Source: Peribacillus kribbensis DSM 17871
Lineage (GTDB): Bacteria > Bacillota > Bacilli > Bacillales > DSM-1321
Direction of reading: 5' to 3'
Assembly: GCF_000430765.1 (NCBI RefSeq)
Contig: NZ_KE387243.1
Span: forward strand, 195,225 to 259,224
Length of the DNA stretch: 64,000 nt
Each line of letters starts with the position of its first letter. Positions within the stretch are counted from its first letter, which is position 1. The position numbers and the translations under genes were made by a program. The notes below the pieces were generated by a model. The model saw only the letters and a list, made by a program, of their open reading frames with translations, ran no database searches and was not told where the DNA came from. This document shows positions 25,025 to 33,968 of this stretch, in pieces.

Positions 25025-25525
25025 TCAGCTTTTGTCATTAAAAAAGATATGCTCAGCCTGCACGTTTCCGCTTGAGACAGTCAATCTGCCAAAGGAATAC
25101 AGCGCCTGTCTCCTTTTATCTGTGGGAGATCCTGGATTGAACAGGAGAATTCCTCCTTCTTCCCTCTTCATGGGGATGTGAGAGTGGCCGAATATAATGC
25201 AGTCGACCTCTTCGTTTTCAAAGGCATGCAGAGCCCTTTTTTCGGTAGTCCCCTTTTTTCCGTGCCCGTGTACGACTCCAATGCGGACACCCTCAATCAT
25301 AAGAAGGAGCTTTTCTGAAACAAGCTCTTTCATTTCTGGGCCGTCGACATTTCCCCATACTCCCTTAACCTCCGCATAACCCCGCAATTCCTTCCATACT
25401 TCAGGTGTCTGCCAATCACCCGCATGAAGTATTAAGTCTGCTCCTTTTAACTCTTCCATCAGGATGCCAGGCAGCTTCGACGCCCGTCTTGGCATATGGG
25501 TATCCGAAATGACAATGATGTTCAT
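25025..25525 (-). CDS. YfcE/MJ0936-type metallophosphoesterase
   Basis: This is a 166-residue calcineurin-like phosphodiesterase. The metal-binding blocks appear in order: ISDTHM (D-x-H), LHAGDW (G-D), WGNVDGPEM (G-N with D), VVHGHGKK and FGHSHIPM (G-H-S-H). Small enzymes of this group hydrolyse artificial phosphodiesters with Mn2+; the in vivo substrate is unknown. The start at 25525 (MNIIVISDTHM) is preferred to 25564 because the core strand begins there and AGGG stands a few bases upstream. In many Bacillaceae the equivalent gene (YsnB-like) lies near rph and the RdgB-type pyrophosphatase gene; here it stands alone. Confidence 0.9.
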   Translation of the reverse strand: MNIIVISDTHMPRRASKLPGILMEELKGADLILHAGDWQTPEVWKELRGYAEVKGVWGNVDGPEMKELVSEKLLLMIEGVRIGVVHGHGKKGTTEKRALHAFENEEVDCIIFGHSHIPMKREEGGILLFNPGSPTDKRRQALYSFGRLTVSSGNVQAEHIFFNDKS

Positions 25526-25675
25526 ACAATCCCTACTTCCGTGTTTTTTTAAAAAGGAAGACATTACCGAAAAAATACGAAAAAGCCCGAGCTCCCCGGC
25601 ATATTTTAGAGAAGTACAGGGGAGTCATGCGGAAAATCGCAACTGTCCCCCGATTTTTAAGGAGGTTCGATTATT

Positions 25676-26110
25676 ATGTCTGGATATGAAAATCAGTATG
25701 GGCTGCCCCAGTTTGGGGAGGCAGCCGGTTCTTCTGCTCCTGGAGGGCTTCAGCAGGCAGAGCATGAGCAGCAGAGGCCGATTTATGATGAGTTTAATCA
25801 GTATGATTATTCCGTGCAGCCTCAGGTTCAGCAGGTCTATCAACAGGGGTATCACCCCGGTCAGCAGTCTTATGCCAGTTCATATGCCCCATATAACCCA
25901 TATATCCAGGATCCCGATGCGGCCCATCAGGAAAGACAGCCCCAGATAAGAGAGCTTGAGAGAAGGGTCTCCACTCTTGAGAGGCAGGTCGCGGACCTGA
26001 ATCAGCGAGTCGAGCGTAATGCAAGAAGACTGCAGAGAGTGAACCAGAGACTTCGTGCGGTTGAACAGCGGTTTAATTTCCCATTCAGCCCGTTTGAAGG
26101 CGGCTATTAG
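25676..26110 (+). CDS. Q/Y-rich protein with C-terminal coiled coil (unknown function)
   Basis: I do not recognise this 144-residue protein. Residues 1-80 are low-complexity, rich in Gln, Tyr, Pro and Gly (QQVYQQGYHPGQQSYASSY). Residues about 85-130 form a heptad-type coiled coil (IRELERRVSTLERQVADLNQ), and the end is FPFSPFEGGY. Tyr/Gln-rich tails with a short coiled coil are seen in spore coat and spore surface proteins of Bacillaceae, so that is a possible role, but it is inference. The ribosome site AAGGAGG is ideal and a terminator follows, so it is a real single-gene transcript. There is no signal peptide or membrane segment. Confidence 0.75.
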   Translation: MSGYENQYGLPQFGEAAGSSAPGGLQQAEHEQQRPIYDEFNQYDYSVQPQVQQVYQQGYHPGQQSYASSYAPYNPYIQDPDAAHQERQPQIRELERRVSTLERQVADLNQRVERNARRLQRVNQRLRAVEQRFNFPFSPFEGGY

Positions 26111-26120
26111 AAGATTTTTT

Positions 26121-26152
26121 AACGTCTGGAGCTATTCAGGCGTTCTTTTTTT
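26121..26152 (+). terminator. Terminator of the coiled-coil protein gene
   Basis: Eight-base stem AACGTCTG / CAGGCGTT with one G-T pair, followed by a run of T. Confidence 0.8.
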
Positions 26153-26303
26153 GTTATTCCCCTGAGCAGAAGTAAAAAACATATGAAAGAAACATGATCT
26201 AAGACTTTGCCCTTTTTAATATATTTGGGTAAGATATGGAGAGATGAAAATCTTTTGCGGATACTCTTATATCAGCTAAGGACTTTTCCTATGGAGAAAG
26301 GAA

Positions 26304-26600
26304 TTGTATAAAAGAATGAATATTATCAACCATGAAGCACAAGAAATAAAAGATCCATTTGGAATTTTGATTGGAAACAGATATGAATTTTATTTGCAGA
26401 TAGATGTCCCGGAAGATGATGAGCTTTATTCGGAAAAAGGGATTTACATAAGAGTTTTATTTACAGTGAATGAAGATCAATCATCGATTGCCAATTATAC
26501 CATCCACGAATATGAGACAGACAATGTTCTGGATTTTGAATTAGAAGAGGAAGAAGAAAAAATGATTGCTGCTTATTGCAGAGAACACCTTCCTGAATAA
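26304..26600 (+). CDS. Small conserved acidic protein (DUF6509-like)
   Basis: This is a small cytoplasmic protein of 98 residues, strongly acidic toward the end (DFELEEEEEKMI). The pattern KDPFGILIGNRYEFYLQIDV followed by DELYSEKGIYIRV is one I associate with the Bacillaceae family DUF6509, whose function is unknown. The TTG at 26304 has GGAG seven bases upstream; the ATG at 26316 (MNIINHEAQEI) is an alternative and may be the conserved start. It is convergent with the membrane-protein gene across a long shared hairpin. Confidence 0.75.
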   Translation: MYKRMNIINHEAQEIKDPFGILIGNRYEFYLQIDVPEDDELYSEKGIYIRVLFTVNEDQSSIANYTIHEYETDNVLDFELEEEEEKMIAAYCREHLPE

Positions 26601-26605
26601 AAGCA

Positions 26606-26675
26606 AAGAGGCTGCCTTCAGTCCAGCTCCCGCACTTCTTAAACGTGCGGGAGCTGACTGATGGACAGCCTCTTA
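26606..26675. terminator. Long bidirectional terminator hairpin
   Basis: AAGAGGCTG pairs with CAGCCTCTT at the base and CAGCTCCCGCAC pairs with GTGCGGGAGCTG at the top. The hairpin overlaps the stop codon of the minus-strand VC0807-like gene and serves both convergent genes. Confidence 0.88.
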
Positions 26676-27299
26676 TTTTTCCAAGATTTCCTTTTGGTTT
26701 TCATTCATGATTCTTGTGATGAAAAAGAAGCCGACAGCTGTAAGCAGGGTGATTGCCCAGCTGAATACCTGCCGCAGGATGATTCCTTTATCAAAAGCAT
26801 CGACACCATAGTCCTTGATCAGCCAAATCTTCACTGCGGCCAGTACAATATCCCGGAAGGCATAAGCAGTGGTTATAAGATTAAAGATGAAAAGCGCCCT
26901 TTTTTGATAAAAGGTACCTTTTAGCTCTTCCCTGTCCATTCCCTGCAATTCGAAAATGTCCAGGGCAAAGAGAAGGCCGATCGGCTTCTTTATAGCGATG
27001 GAAAGAAGGAAGACTCCTCCCAAAAAGAATAAATAAAACGTATTGTTCCACAGCATCTGCAGAGCAGAACCTGCCAGCACATCTATCAAGGTCCCGATCA
27101 CGAGGTTCAACAGGATGAACAGCCCAAAGAAATTGACTTTTTTCACTTCGAAAAAGCGGTATAAGCTGTATAAAATCCCAGGGACAGAAGAAGCGAGCAT
27201 CGCATAATAATCGCCCATTGGCCCTCTTCCGAACTTCCAGACGAGAAGCGGTACAGCTACATAAAATAATAAATCCAGAAAGATAATGTTCTTTTTCAT
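26673..27299 (-). CDS. Integral membrane protein, VC0807-like family
   Basis: This is a 208-residue protein with about six hydrophobic segments and little soluble sequence. FGRGPMGDYYAMLASSVPGI and the KKPIGLLFALDIFELQG region are typical of the VC0807 family of uncharacterised inner-membrane proteins, often annotated as septation-protein-like. It lies 34 bases after mprF on the same strand and has AAAGGG about nine bases before its ATG, so it is probably cotranscribed with mprF. It may act in the same envelope process, but its function is unknown. Confidence 0.8.
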   Translation of the reverse strand: MKKNIIFLDLLFYVAVPLLVWKFGRGPMGDYYAMLASSVPGILYSLYRFFEVKKVNFFGLFILLNLVIGTLIDVLAGSALQMLWNNTFYLFFLGGVFLLSIAIKKPIGLLFALDIFELQGMDREELKGTFYQKRALFIFNLITTAYAFRDIVLAAVKIWLIKDYGVDAFDKGIILRQVFSWAITLLTAVGFFFITRIMNENQKEILEK

Positions 27300-27333
27300 T
27301 TCCTACCACCCTTTCTCGAATATTTTTTTCCAT

Positions 27334-29871
27334 CTATCTTTTTTTGCCTCTGCTGGAAATGAGTAAGGATAGCTGAACCATGGCAGCCGGCAGCGAAGAT
27401 TTCCTGCGGAATGCCAGGTATTTTGGCTCCCAAGACGATGCATATTTTTCCTTGAAGCTTTTAAGGCCCTGAAAATGATAAAGAAAATGGCCATATTGAT
27501 AGATCAGGGCAGCGATTTTTTCGCTGGCGAACGAATACTTGGACAGCCCGACGTTGAATAAGGGGGCCATCCCCAGATTGAAATAGGAATAATGATGTTC
27601 CCTGCCCCACTGGAAAAGTGAGATGAAAAGATAATCCATAATACCTTTTTCAGCATAAGGCAGAAAACGCATTAAATCAATCGATAGTGTTTTGCTGTCA
27701 TCGTACATGGGCATAAAGGTTGCAAAAGCAAGGACTTTCCCTTTTTTATCCTTTAATAGAGCAAGGGGTGATATATTAATATAATTCTTATCAAAAAAGC
27801 CAAGGGAAAAACCTTTTTCCCTTCTGCCATCCAGCCACAAGTCTGAAACATTTTTAATGTCTTCCATCAATTCAGCCGAAAAAGGCGGATGAAGCACTTC
27901 AAATGCCACCCCTTCTCTGTTGAATTTATTCTTGATGAAACGCATATATTTCATTTTACTGCCTTCCAGGGAAAAGGCTGATAACTCTATACGAGCTTCC
28001 TCCCCTAATTTGAAAAAATCAAAGCCGTGGGAATGCAGATAAGGCAGCATGGTGCTGCTGATCTGATAATAGACCGGTTTTAAGCCAAACAGGTCTGCCC
28101 GGTCCTGGAATTCTTCCAGTGCAGATATGAACTGCTCCTCGTTTCCTGTCGGGTTGCCCAGAATCACCAATTTATCACCGAATTTTTGGAATACAAGCAG
28201 AACATCCCGGCTTTTGTTCCAGTAAATATATTTATCGTTCAGGAACGTAAGATGAGATAACGTGCTCCCTCCATACCGGGTGAAATGCTCTTTGATTTCT
28301 TCAAAGTGAGGGCCAGCTCGTTCAAATGTAAAATGTGAAGGCCTGCTGGCGAAATACCCTATGGCCAGGACAAACCATGCAATGATAATTCCCACGAAAC
28401 CGCTTCTGAACAGCTCCTCGGAATCCTGTATCAAATAACGGTCCAATACGTGCGGGATCTTCACTTGAACATCAGGGAGATAGATATACCCCACATAGAA
28501 ATATAAGCCCACAAAGAAAAGAACCAGTAAAAAGTCAACAGCTATTCTGCCCCATGTGGGGACAAAATTCAAACGGTAAAACCTGCCCCGCGAGAGGAAC
28601 AGCAAAAAGGCTACGCCCAGAATGAACAGGGCTTCTTCATAATCGAACCCTTTGATAAAGGTAAAAATAGAGCCGCAGACCAAGACTGTGAAGGTCACAT
28701 AATACGCCCATTTTACACGGTATTCAATCCCCCGTGCCAAGGCAAGGAGCGCAGTGCCCATTGCGACAGACAGCTGGTGTGAAACGGTAAGAACGGGATC
28801 CGACATAAGATGGTGAAGGAATTTTACTCTTTCAAGCACGCTTGGAAAAGCAGCTGACAGAAGTAAGGTCACCCCTGAAAGGAAAACCAGCAGGGTGATT
28901 ACCCAGTGGCTGGCATACCCGACCATATAGGAGGGAAGCTGGTTCCACTTTTTATTAAGAGTCTTCCAGAGCTTTCTGCATAAAAGGCATGCAGCTGTAA
29001 ACCAGGGGAAAAAATTATAGCTGATCCGATAAAGCAGCAAAAGGAGAAGAATCTTTTCCTTCGGGATATCCATCCATCCAAGATTCAAGAGAAAAACAAA
29101 ATCAAACGAACCAATTCCGCTCGGAATTAAGCTGATCACCCCTGCACAAGCTGCCGCTATATAAATCGGGGCCAGGTCTGCGAGAGATATGTTCAGGCCA
29201 AGGACCTCGGAAATCCCCCAGATGGTCAATAACGCAGCTGCCCATTCCCCAAACGATGTCATAATCAGCTGCAGCTCGGTTTTGAGGCTGATTTTCTTTT
29301 CACTCTGCCTTTTCTGCTGAATGGTATAGGAGATTAAAAGGACAGGGAGATAAAGGGCGATGGCAATGATCCCTATAAAGAGCCATTTGTAGGATTTAAT
29401 AAAAGGCGCGCTTAAAATCCCGGTCAGGACCATCCAGCACAGCAAGGATAACCCGCTTAAATAAAAGAGCGAGATCCTGGCGATACCTTTGACGATTTCC
29501 GTCCTGCTTTGCTCCTTGGTTTTATAAAAATAGGTCCGGAGTGCGGCCCCTGTCAGTCCCCCAAACCCAAGGAAATTGGAGAAAGCATTGGCCATAAAGG
29601 AATTCCCAAAAAGCTCCCTGCCGGGTACTTTCCTATTGAGGATTTTCAGCAGGATCACATCATAGAAGCTCATTGGCAAAAGGGCTGCCAGCCCAAATGA
29701 AAGAATTAAAATAAACTTTACAGCACCGATTTCTGTAAGATTCTTTTTTAACAGGCCAAAGTCGATCCCTTTGAAAAAATGCCCTCCCTCATAGATAACG
29801 AGAGTCAAAATAAGTAAAGGGATCAGAACTTTTACAGCCAATAATAGTCTTTGTTTAGTAAAATATTTCAT
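27334..29871 (-). CDS. mprF: Bifunctional lysylphosphatidylglycerol synthetase/flippase
   Basis: MprF transfers lysine (or alanine) from aminoacyl-tRNA to phosphatidylglycerol and flips the product outward, lowering the negative surface charge and giving resistance to cationic peptides and daptomycin. It has 845 residues, as in the family (840-860). The N-terminal half (about 1-510) has roughly 14 membrane segments, with the flippase domain motif NAFSNFLGFGGLTGAALR near 88-105 and LIPSGIGSFD. The cytosolic DUF2156 synthase domain (about 530-830) contains LGNPTG, SLDLMRF-like SIDLMRFLPYAEKG and YFNLGMAPL. It has its own upstream gap and is followed by the VC0807-like gene. Confidence 0.96.
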   Translation of the reverse strand: MKYFTKQRLLLAVKVLIPLLILTLVIYEGGHFFKGIDFGLLKKNLTEIGAVKFILILSFGLAALLPMSFYDVILLKILNRKVPGRELFGNSFMANAFSNFLGFGGLTGAALRTYFYKTKEQSRTEIVKGIARISLFYLSGLSLLCWMVLTGILSAPFIKSYKWLFIGIIAIALYLPVLLISYTIQQKRQSEKKISLKTELQLIMTSFGEWAAALLTIWGISEVLGLNISLADLAPIYIAAACAGVISLIPSGIGSFDFVFLLNLGWMDIPKEKILLLLLLYRISYNFFPWFTAACLLCRKLWKTLNKKWNQLPSYMVGYASHWVITLLVFLSGVTLLLSAAFPSVLERVKFLHHLMSDPVLTVSHQLSVAMGTALLALARGIEYRVKWAYYVTFTVLVCGSIFTFIKGFDYEEALFILGVAFLLFLSRGRFYRLNFVPTWGRIAVDFLLVLFFVGLYFYVGYIYLPDVQVKIPHVLDRYLIQDSEELFRSGFVGIIIAWFVLAIGYFASRPSHFTFERAGPHFEEIKEHFTRYGGSTLSHLTFLNDKYIYWNKSRDVLLVFQKFGDKLVILGNPTGNEEQFISALEEFQDRADLFGLKPVYYQISSTMLPYLHSHGFDFFKLGEEARIELSAFSLEGSKMKYMRFIKNKFNREGVAFEVLHPPFSAELMEDIKNVSDLWLDGRREKGFSLGFFDKNYINISPLALLKDKKGKVLAFATFMPMYDDSKTLSIDLMRFLPYAEKGIMDYLFISLFQWGREHHYSYFNLGMAPLFNVGLSKYSFASEKIAALIYQYGHFLYHFQGLKSFKEKYASSWEPKYLAFRRKSSLPAAMVQLSLLISSRGKKR

Positions 29872-30087
29872 TTATACCTGCCTTTGAGCTGGAAGTTAGT
29901 GTTTTGAGTAACTGTCCCATATAAATACCTCTTCTGGATATTTTACCCGTTTTGCCTCTATATAGCTATCTTTTCATGGGATCAACTGCGAGGTACTTTT
30001 CTCTTTGGTGATTTTGTTTCCATTGATGGTTCTCGTCCCTTATAATGAATATATATTCAGAATTTTATCTATTTTCGGGAGGTTCTT

Positions 30088-32034
30088 ATGTCTCAGTCAC
30101 CTGTTTGGTTTCCTAGTGAAGATTATAAAAAAACAACCAGAATGTACAAATGGATGAAAAAGTTAGGGTTTGAAGACTACGAGTCTTTTTTTCTTCAGTC
30201 TGTCGATGATATTTCCTGGTTCTGGGAAGAAGCAGAGAAGGAACTGGGGATAGAGTGGAATACCCCTTATAAAAAAACGCTTGAATTGAGCAATGGACTT
30301 AAATATCCTCACTGGTTCGTTGGCGGGAAAATGAACATCGTCCACAATGCCATCGAAAAATGGGCCTTACACCCCGAGATGGCAGATGAGACGGCTGTCA
30401 TCTGGGAAGGAGATGATGGCGGGTCAAAGACGTATTCCTTTAAAGAGCTAAGCGGTGAAGTCAATGTCATCGCACGCGGCTTAAAGCAGCAGGGTATCCA
30501 GTCCGGGGATGTGGTAGCCCTCTATATGCCGATGATTCCGGAGACGGTCATTGCGATGTTTGCCATTGCCAAGATCGGCGCCATCTTCTGTCCCGCTTTT
30601 TCCGGTTATGGCGCGGAGGCAGTATCGACAAGATTAAATGCGTCAGGAGCGAAAGTGCTGATAACAGCTGACGGCTATTTCCGCAGGGGCAAAGTGATTT
30701 CGATGAAACAAGAAGCAGACAGGGCTGCAGCCGGCTCCCCGAACATCCAAAAAGTGATTGTCGTCGAGCGCACGGGCTCCTCAGTTCCATGGAATGAAAA
30801 TAAAGATGTAAAGTGGAATGACCTTAAAAATGCCGGTGCTGAGGAAAAAACGGTAGAAACCAGGGCGGATACCCCTGTTATGCTCATTTATACATCAGGT
30901 ACGACAGGAAAGCCAAAAGGGGCGGTTCATACCCATGCAGGTTTCCCTATTAAATCAGCCTTTGACGCCGGCATCTGCATGGACGTTTCTAAAGGCGACA
31001 CTCTTTTCTGGGTGACCGATATGGGCTGGATGATGGGGCCGTTCCTCGTCTTTGGCGGCCTTGTGAATGGTTCATCCATTGTACTTTTTGAAGGAACACC
31101 GGATTTCCCCGATCCCGGCCGTTTATGGGAGCTGACGGAAAAACATAAAGTCACACACCTCGGTATTTCTCCTACCCTGATCCGCAGTTTAATGAACCGC
31201 GGGACGGAGTGGATCGATAATCATGATCTTTCTTCACTTAAAGCCATCGGTTCAACGGGTGAACCATGGAATCCTGAACCTTGGATGTGGCTTTTTGAGA
31301 ACGTTTGCAAAAGAAAGGTCCCAATTATCAACTATTCGGGCGGAACCGAAATATCCGGCGGAATCCTAGGCAATGTCCTCCTTAAGCCTATTTCGCCTAT
31401 CACCTTCAATTCCCCTATACCAGGGATGGATGTACATGTATATGATGAAGATCAAAATTCTGTGCTGAATCAAGTCGGGGAGCTTGTCATCCTCCAGCCA
31501 TGGGTAGGTATGACCAATGGTTTCTGGAAGGAAAACGACCGGTATGAACAGGCGTATTGGAGCAGGTGGGGAGATACCTGGGTCCATGGAGACTGGGTCA
31601 TCCAGGATACAGAAGGCTTCTGGACCATAACAGGCCGTTCTGACGATATCATGAATATCGCGGGAAAACGTCTGGGCCCCGCAGAGCTTGAATCCGCACT
31701 GGTGGAGCATGAAAATGTCATCGAAGCAGCGGCAATCGGTGTTCCAGATCAGGTTAAAGGAGAAGCTGCCGTCTGCTTTGTCGTCCTTAACAAAAAGCCG
31801 GAGCAATATGATGAGTTAAAGGCAGAGCTGTTCAGCCTGGTATCCAAGCATTTGGGCAAGGCACTGCTTCCCAAGGATTTTTATTTTGTGGACGAACTTC
31901 CTCGGACAAGGAATGGCAAAGTCATGAGAAGAGTCATCCGCGCAGCCTATTTAAACCAAAATGCCGGAGATGTGTCATCGCTTGAAAATCCGGCAATAGT
32001 AGAGGCCATTAAAAATATGAACATGGCAAAATAG
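30088..32034 (+). CDS. AMP-forming acyl-CoA synthetase (acetyl-/propionyl-CoA synthetase-like)
   Basis: This is an adenylate-forming acyl-CoA ligase of 648 residues, the length of acetyl-CoA synthetases. The ACAS N-terminal segment (about 30-85) and AMP-binding motifs are visible: YTSGTTGKPKGAVHTHAG (P-loop), YSGGTEISGG, GDWVIQDTEGFWTITGRSDD, GKRLGPAELE, and the C-terminal RTRNGKVMRR with the catalytic, acetylation-prone lysine. GRSDDIMNIAGKR resembles acetyl/propionyl-CoA synthetases, but several residues differ from canonical AcsA, so a related short or branched acid is possible. GGGAGG precedes the start and a long terminator follows the stop, so it is monocistronic. Confidence 0.88.
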   Translation: MSQSPVWFPSEDYKKTTRMYKWMKKLGFEDYESFFLQSVDDISWFWEEAEKELGIEWNTPYKKTLELSNGLKYPHWFVGGKMNIVHNAIEKWALHPEMADETAVIWEGDDGGSKTYSFKELSGEVNVIARGLKQQGIQSGDVVALYMPMIPETVIAMFAIAKIGAIFCPAFSGYGAEAVSTRLNASGAKVLITADGYFRRGKVISMKQEADRAAAGSPNIQKVIVVERTGSSVPWNENKDVKWNDLKNAGAEEKTVETRADTPVMLIYTSGTTGKPKGAVHTHAGFPIKSAFDAGICMDVSKGDTLFWVTDMGWMMGPFLVFGGLVNGSSIVLFEGTPDFPDPGRLWELTEKHKVTHLGISPTLIRSLMNRGTEWIDNHDLSSLKAIGSTGEPWNPEPWMWLFENVCKRKVPIINYSGGTEISGGILGNVLLKPISPITFNSPIPGMDVHVYDEDQNSVLNQVGELVILQPWVGMTNGFWKENDRYEQAYWSRWGDTWVHGDWVIQDTEGFWTITGRSDDIMNIAGKRLGPAELESALVEHENVIEAAAIGVPDQVKGEAAVCFVVLNKKPEQYDELKAELFSLVSKHLGKALLPKDFYFVDELPRTRNGKVMRRVIRAAYLNQNAGDVSSLENPAIVEAIKNMNMAK

Positions 32035-32035
32035 A

Positions 32036-32121
32036 AAAAAAGCAGCGGTCTCAGCGAGCTCCTTGCCCCGCCTTCTTTTACGAAGGTGAGTAGGAACAGC
32101 AGCAGGAGACCGCTGCTTTTT
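32036..32121. terminator. Bidirectional terminator, acyl-CoA synthetase / GrpB
   Basis: A long hairpin: AAAAAGCAGCGGTCTC at the left pairs with GAGACCGCTGCTTTTT at the right, with a smaller inner stem-loop, between two convergent genes. Confidence 0.88.
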
Positions 32122-32122
32122 A

Positions 32123-32665
32123 TTATGCATCAGATGCACCCGGAAACCACCCGTGCTGCTGGCTCCAGTCATCCGCCTTCTTCATGGCGCTCCAGATGAA
32201 TGGCTCCTTTGCATTTACATATTCTTCTCGATGTTCTCTGTATTTCTCTGCCAGCTTGTATTTTACCTTCTCATATTCCATTCTGTCTTTTTCGCTATGC
32301 CGCATAAAATCCCTGAATAACAAGGCAAATTGTTCGGGCCAGCTGCCTGCCTGTCTGACATGGATATGAGTTCTTTTTGTACCAGGCGGCTCCCTGAAAA
32401 AACGCTTGGTGAGCTCTGGATTATCCGCATGAAAAACATAACCGGCAGATTCCAGCGGCAGTAGATACTCGTTCAGACCTGCCAGATCTTTGACTGAAAT
32501 CTGGATATCAATCACTGGCTTTGCCGCCAGCCCCTTAATGGAAGTCGAGCCTATATGGTCAATTCGCACTGCCGTATTGCCCAATAGTATTCGTAATTGT
32601 TTGCCTATTGAGCGGAATTCTTCTGCCCAGTGTTCCTGATGGGGCTCAATAATAATAGGTTCCAT
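32123..32665 (-). CDS. GrpB family nucleotidyltransferase-fold protein
   Basis: This is a 180-residue protein of the GrpB/UPF0157 family. Motifs are VRIDHIGSTSIKGLAAKPVID near residues 35-55 (the G-S-T-S and K-P-V-I-D blocks of a polymerase-beta-like fold) and RTHIHVRQAGS, DFMRHSEKDRMEYEKVK toward the end. The fold resembles nucleotidyltransferases but the reaction of GrpB proteins is not established; in some annotations a related domain is fused to dephospho-CoA kinase. GGAGG lies a few bases before the ATG. It appears to be a single-gene unit convergent with the acyl-CoA synthetase gene. Confidence 0.88.
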   Translation of the reverse strand: MEPIIIEPHQEHWAEEFRSIGKQLRILLGNTAVRIDHIGSTSIKGLAAKPVIDIQISVKDLAGLNEYLLPLESAGYVFHADNPELTKRFFREPPGTKRTHIHVRQAGSWPEQFALLFRDFMRHSEKDRMEYEKVKYKLAEKYREHREEYVNAKEPFIWSAMKKADDWSQQHGWFPGASDA

Positions 32666-32758
32666 ACATTCCTCCGCTTGGTACCCAAAATAAAAAAAGG
32701 AAGCTCCCTCCCTCTTTCATATCTTTGTGTATAGTTTTAGGTGGTCATTCGATCAGAA

Positions 32759-33346
32759 TTATCTGGTAATCTCGCATAAAAAAGTCCGGACCATAAACTG
32801 TACTTCTTTCTCAATTTCTACCTTGCTGGAAAAATAAATTTTTTCCGTTAAAGCATTAACAAAGTTATAAAAATTAGAGGCAAGATACACATAATCCTGT
32901 TCCACGATTTCTCCGTTATCTTTGGCATCCTGAAAGATAACAGCGATCGTTTCATAGATTTGCTGAAGAGTCCCATTAAATTTATTAAGGAGATCATTTC
33001 TCAGATGAAATGGGGGGAATAAAGCAACACGTTTCCATAGCAGGTAGGGTACAGGATCATCCTCTATGTTATTTACGATCGCAGAAACAATAAAATGGGC
33101 TCGTTCCTCCAGCTTCATGCCCTGTGTCTGCCGGATTTGATCACTGAGGAAATTCGTATAATACTTGGCTAAAAAGTCATACACAGATAGAAAAATATCT
33201 TCCTTGCTTAAGAAGTAAGTGCGAAGATCCGAAGGAGTGATGCCTATTTCCTTCGCCAGCTGTTTAAAGCAGGTTCCCTCATATCCTTTCCTGGCAAAGT
33301 GCTCGAGAGCAATCTCCTTAATCATAAGAGCAGTGGTTGTGTTCAT
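32759..33346 (-). CDS. TetR/AcrR family transcriptional regulator
   Basis: This is a 195-residue TetR-type repressor. The N-terminal HTH (about 8-52) contains IALEHFARKGYEGTCFKQLAKEIGITPSDLRTYF, slightly atypical in having ITPSDLR where most have VSKGTLY. The remaining 140 residues form a variable ligand domain without recognisable signature. AGGGG lies about eight bases before the start. There is no divergent partner: the next plus-strand gene begins 620 bases away, so the target cannot be read from the layout; autoregulation is usual. Confidence 0.85.
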   Translation of the reverse strand: MNTTTALMIKEIALEHFARKGYEGTCFKQLAKEIGITPSDLRTYFLSKEDIFLSVYDFLAKYYTNFLSDQIRQTQGMKLEERAHFIVSAIVNNIEDDPVPYLLWKRVALFPPFHLRNDLLNKFNGTLQQIYETIAVIFQDAKDNGEIVEQDYVYLASNFYNFVNALTEKIYFSSKVEIEKEVQFMVRTFLCEITR

Positions 33347-33968
33347 TAATGGGGCCCCTTCATTTCGTTTTTACCGATGACAATGGAAAAGTTCTTATAA
33401 ATAAAAAAAATCTTGATTATACAGCTTTGCAAGTTCATGTCATGGAGCAGTCATTCTCCGTTAGGAACACTTCTGCCGTTCAGAACGGTTCCTTCTTCCT
33501 ATGGCGGGCTCATTCATCCAGTATCAGGGACAGCAATCTATAAAAATTGGCAGCTGGATGATTCAGCAGAGGCACTTCCCTGCACATAAGAAATCGAATC
33601 TCATACCAGGATCATACATACTTCTATTCCCCGCTTTCCTTTTCTGGATCACTCACAGCCTTCGATCATAAGTGTTAGGAATTGAACTGTCAGCTGAAAC
33701 ATGTTTCTGCAGGAAAAGAACGGCGCATATTGAATGAATACTCAGTCATAATCAAGACAAATGACCCGGGTAAAAAGGTTCGAGGAGTGATTAATTTATA
33801 TTTGTGGACTAAGTACTGAATTTTCTAAAATTTAAAGTCAAAATTATTTTAACACAGAGCTCACCAAAGACAAAGCGATGTGTTTTGGGCCGAGGAAAAA
33901 ATATTTGCTTATTTTCGATATTAGGACTATGTTAACAAGTAGAAAAAAGAAAGTAAGAAGGTTTTATC
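33347..33968. other. 622-base intergenic region, possibly with decayed coding sequence
   Basis: No confident gene. A 50-codon frame at 33437-33589 encodes a protein-like stretch (PLGTLLPFRTVPSSYGGLIH and what follows) but has no ribosome site, and other short frames overlap it, so it may be a gene remnant. The last 130 bases are AT-rich and should hold the promoter of the next gene, whose ribosome site is AAGAAGG at about 33955. Confidence 0.4.

Noticed and set aside
33437-33589. 50-codon frame in the large gap before the AbrB-like gene
   Set aside because: Protein-like composition but no ribosome site and competing frames; noted only as a possible remnant.
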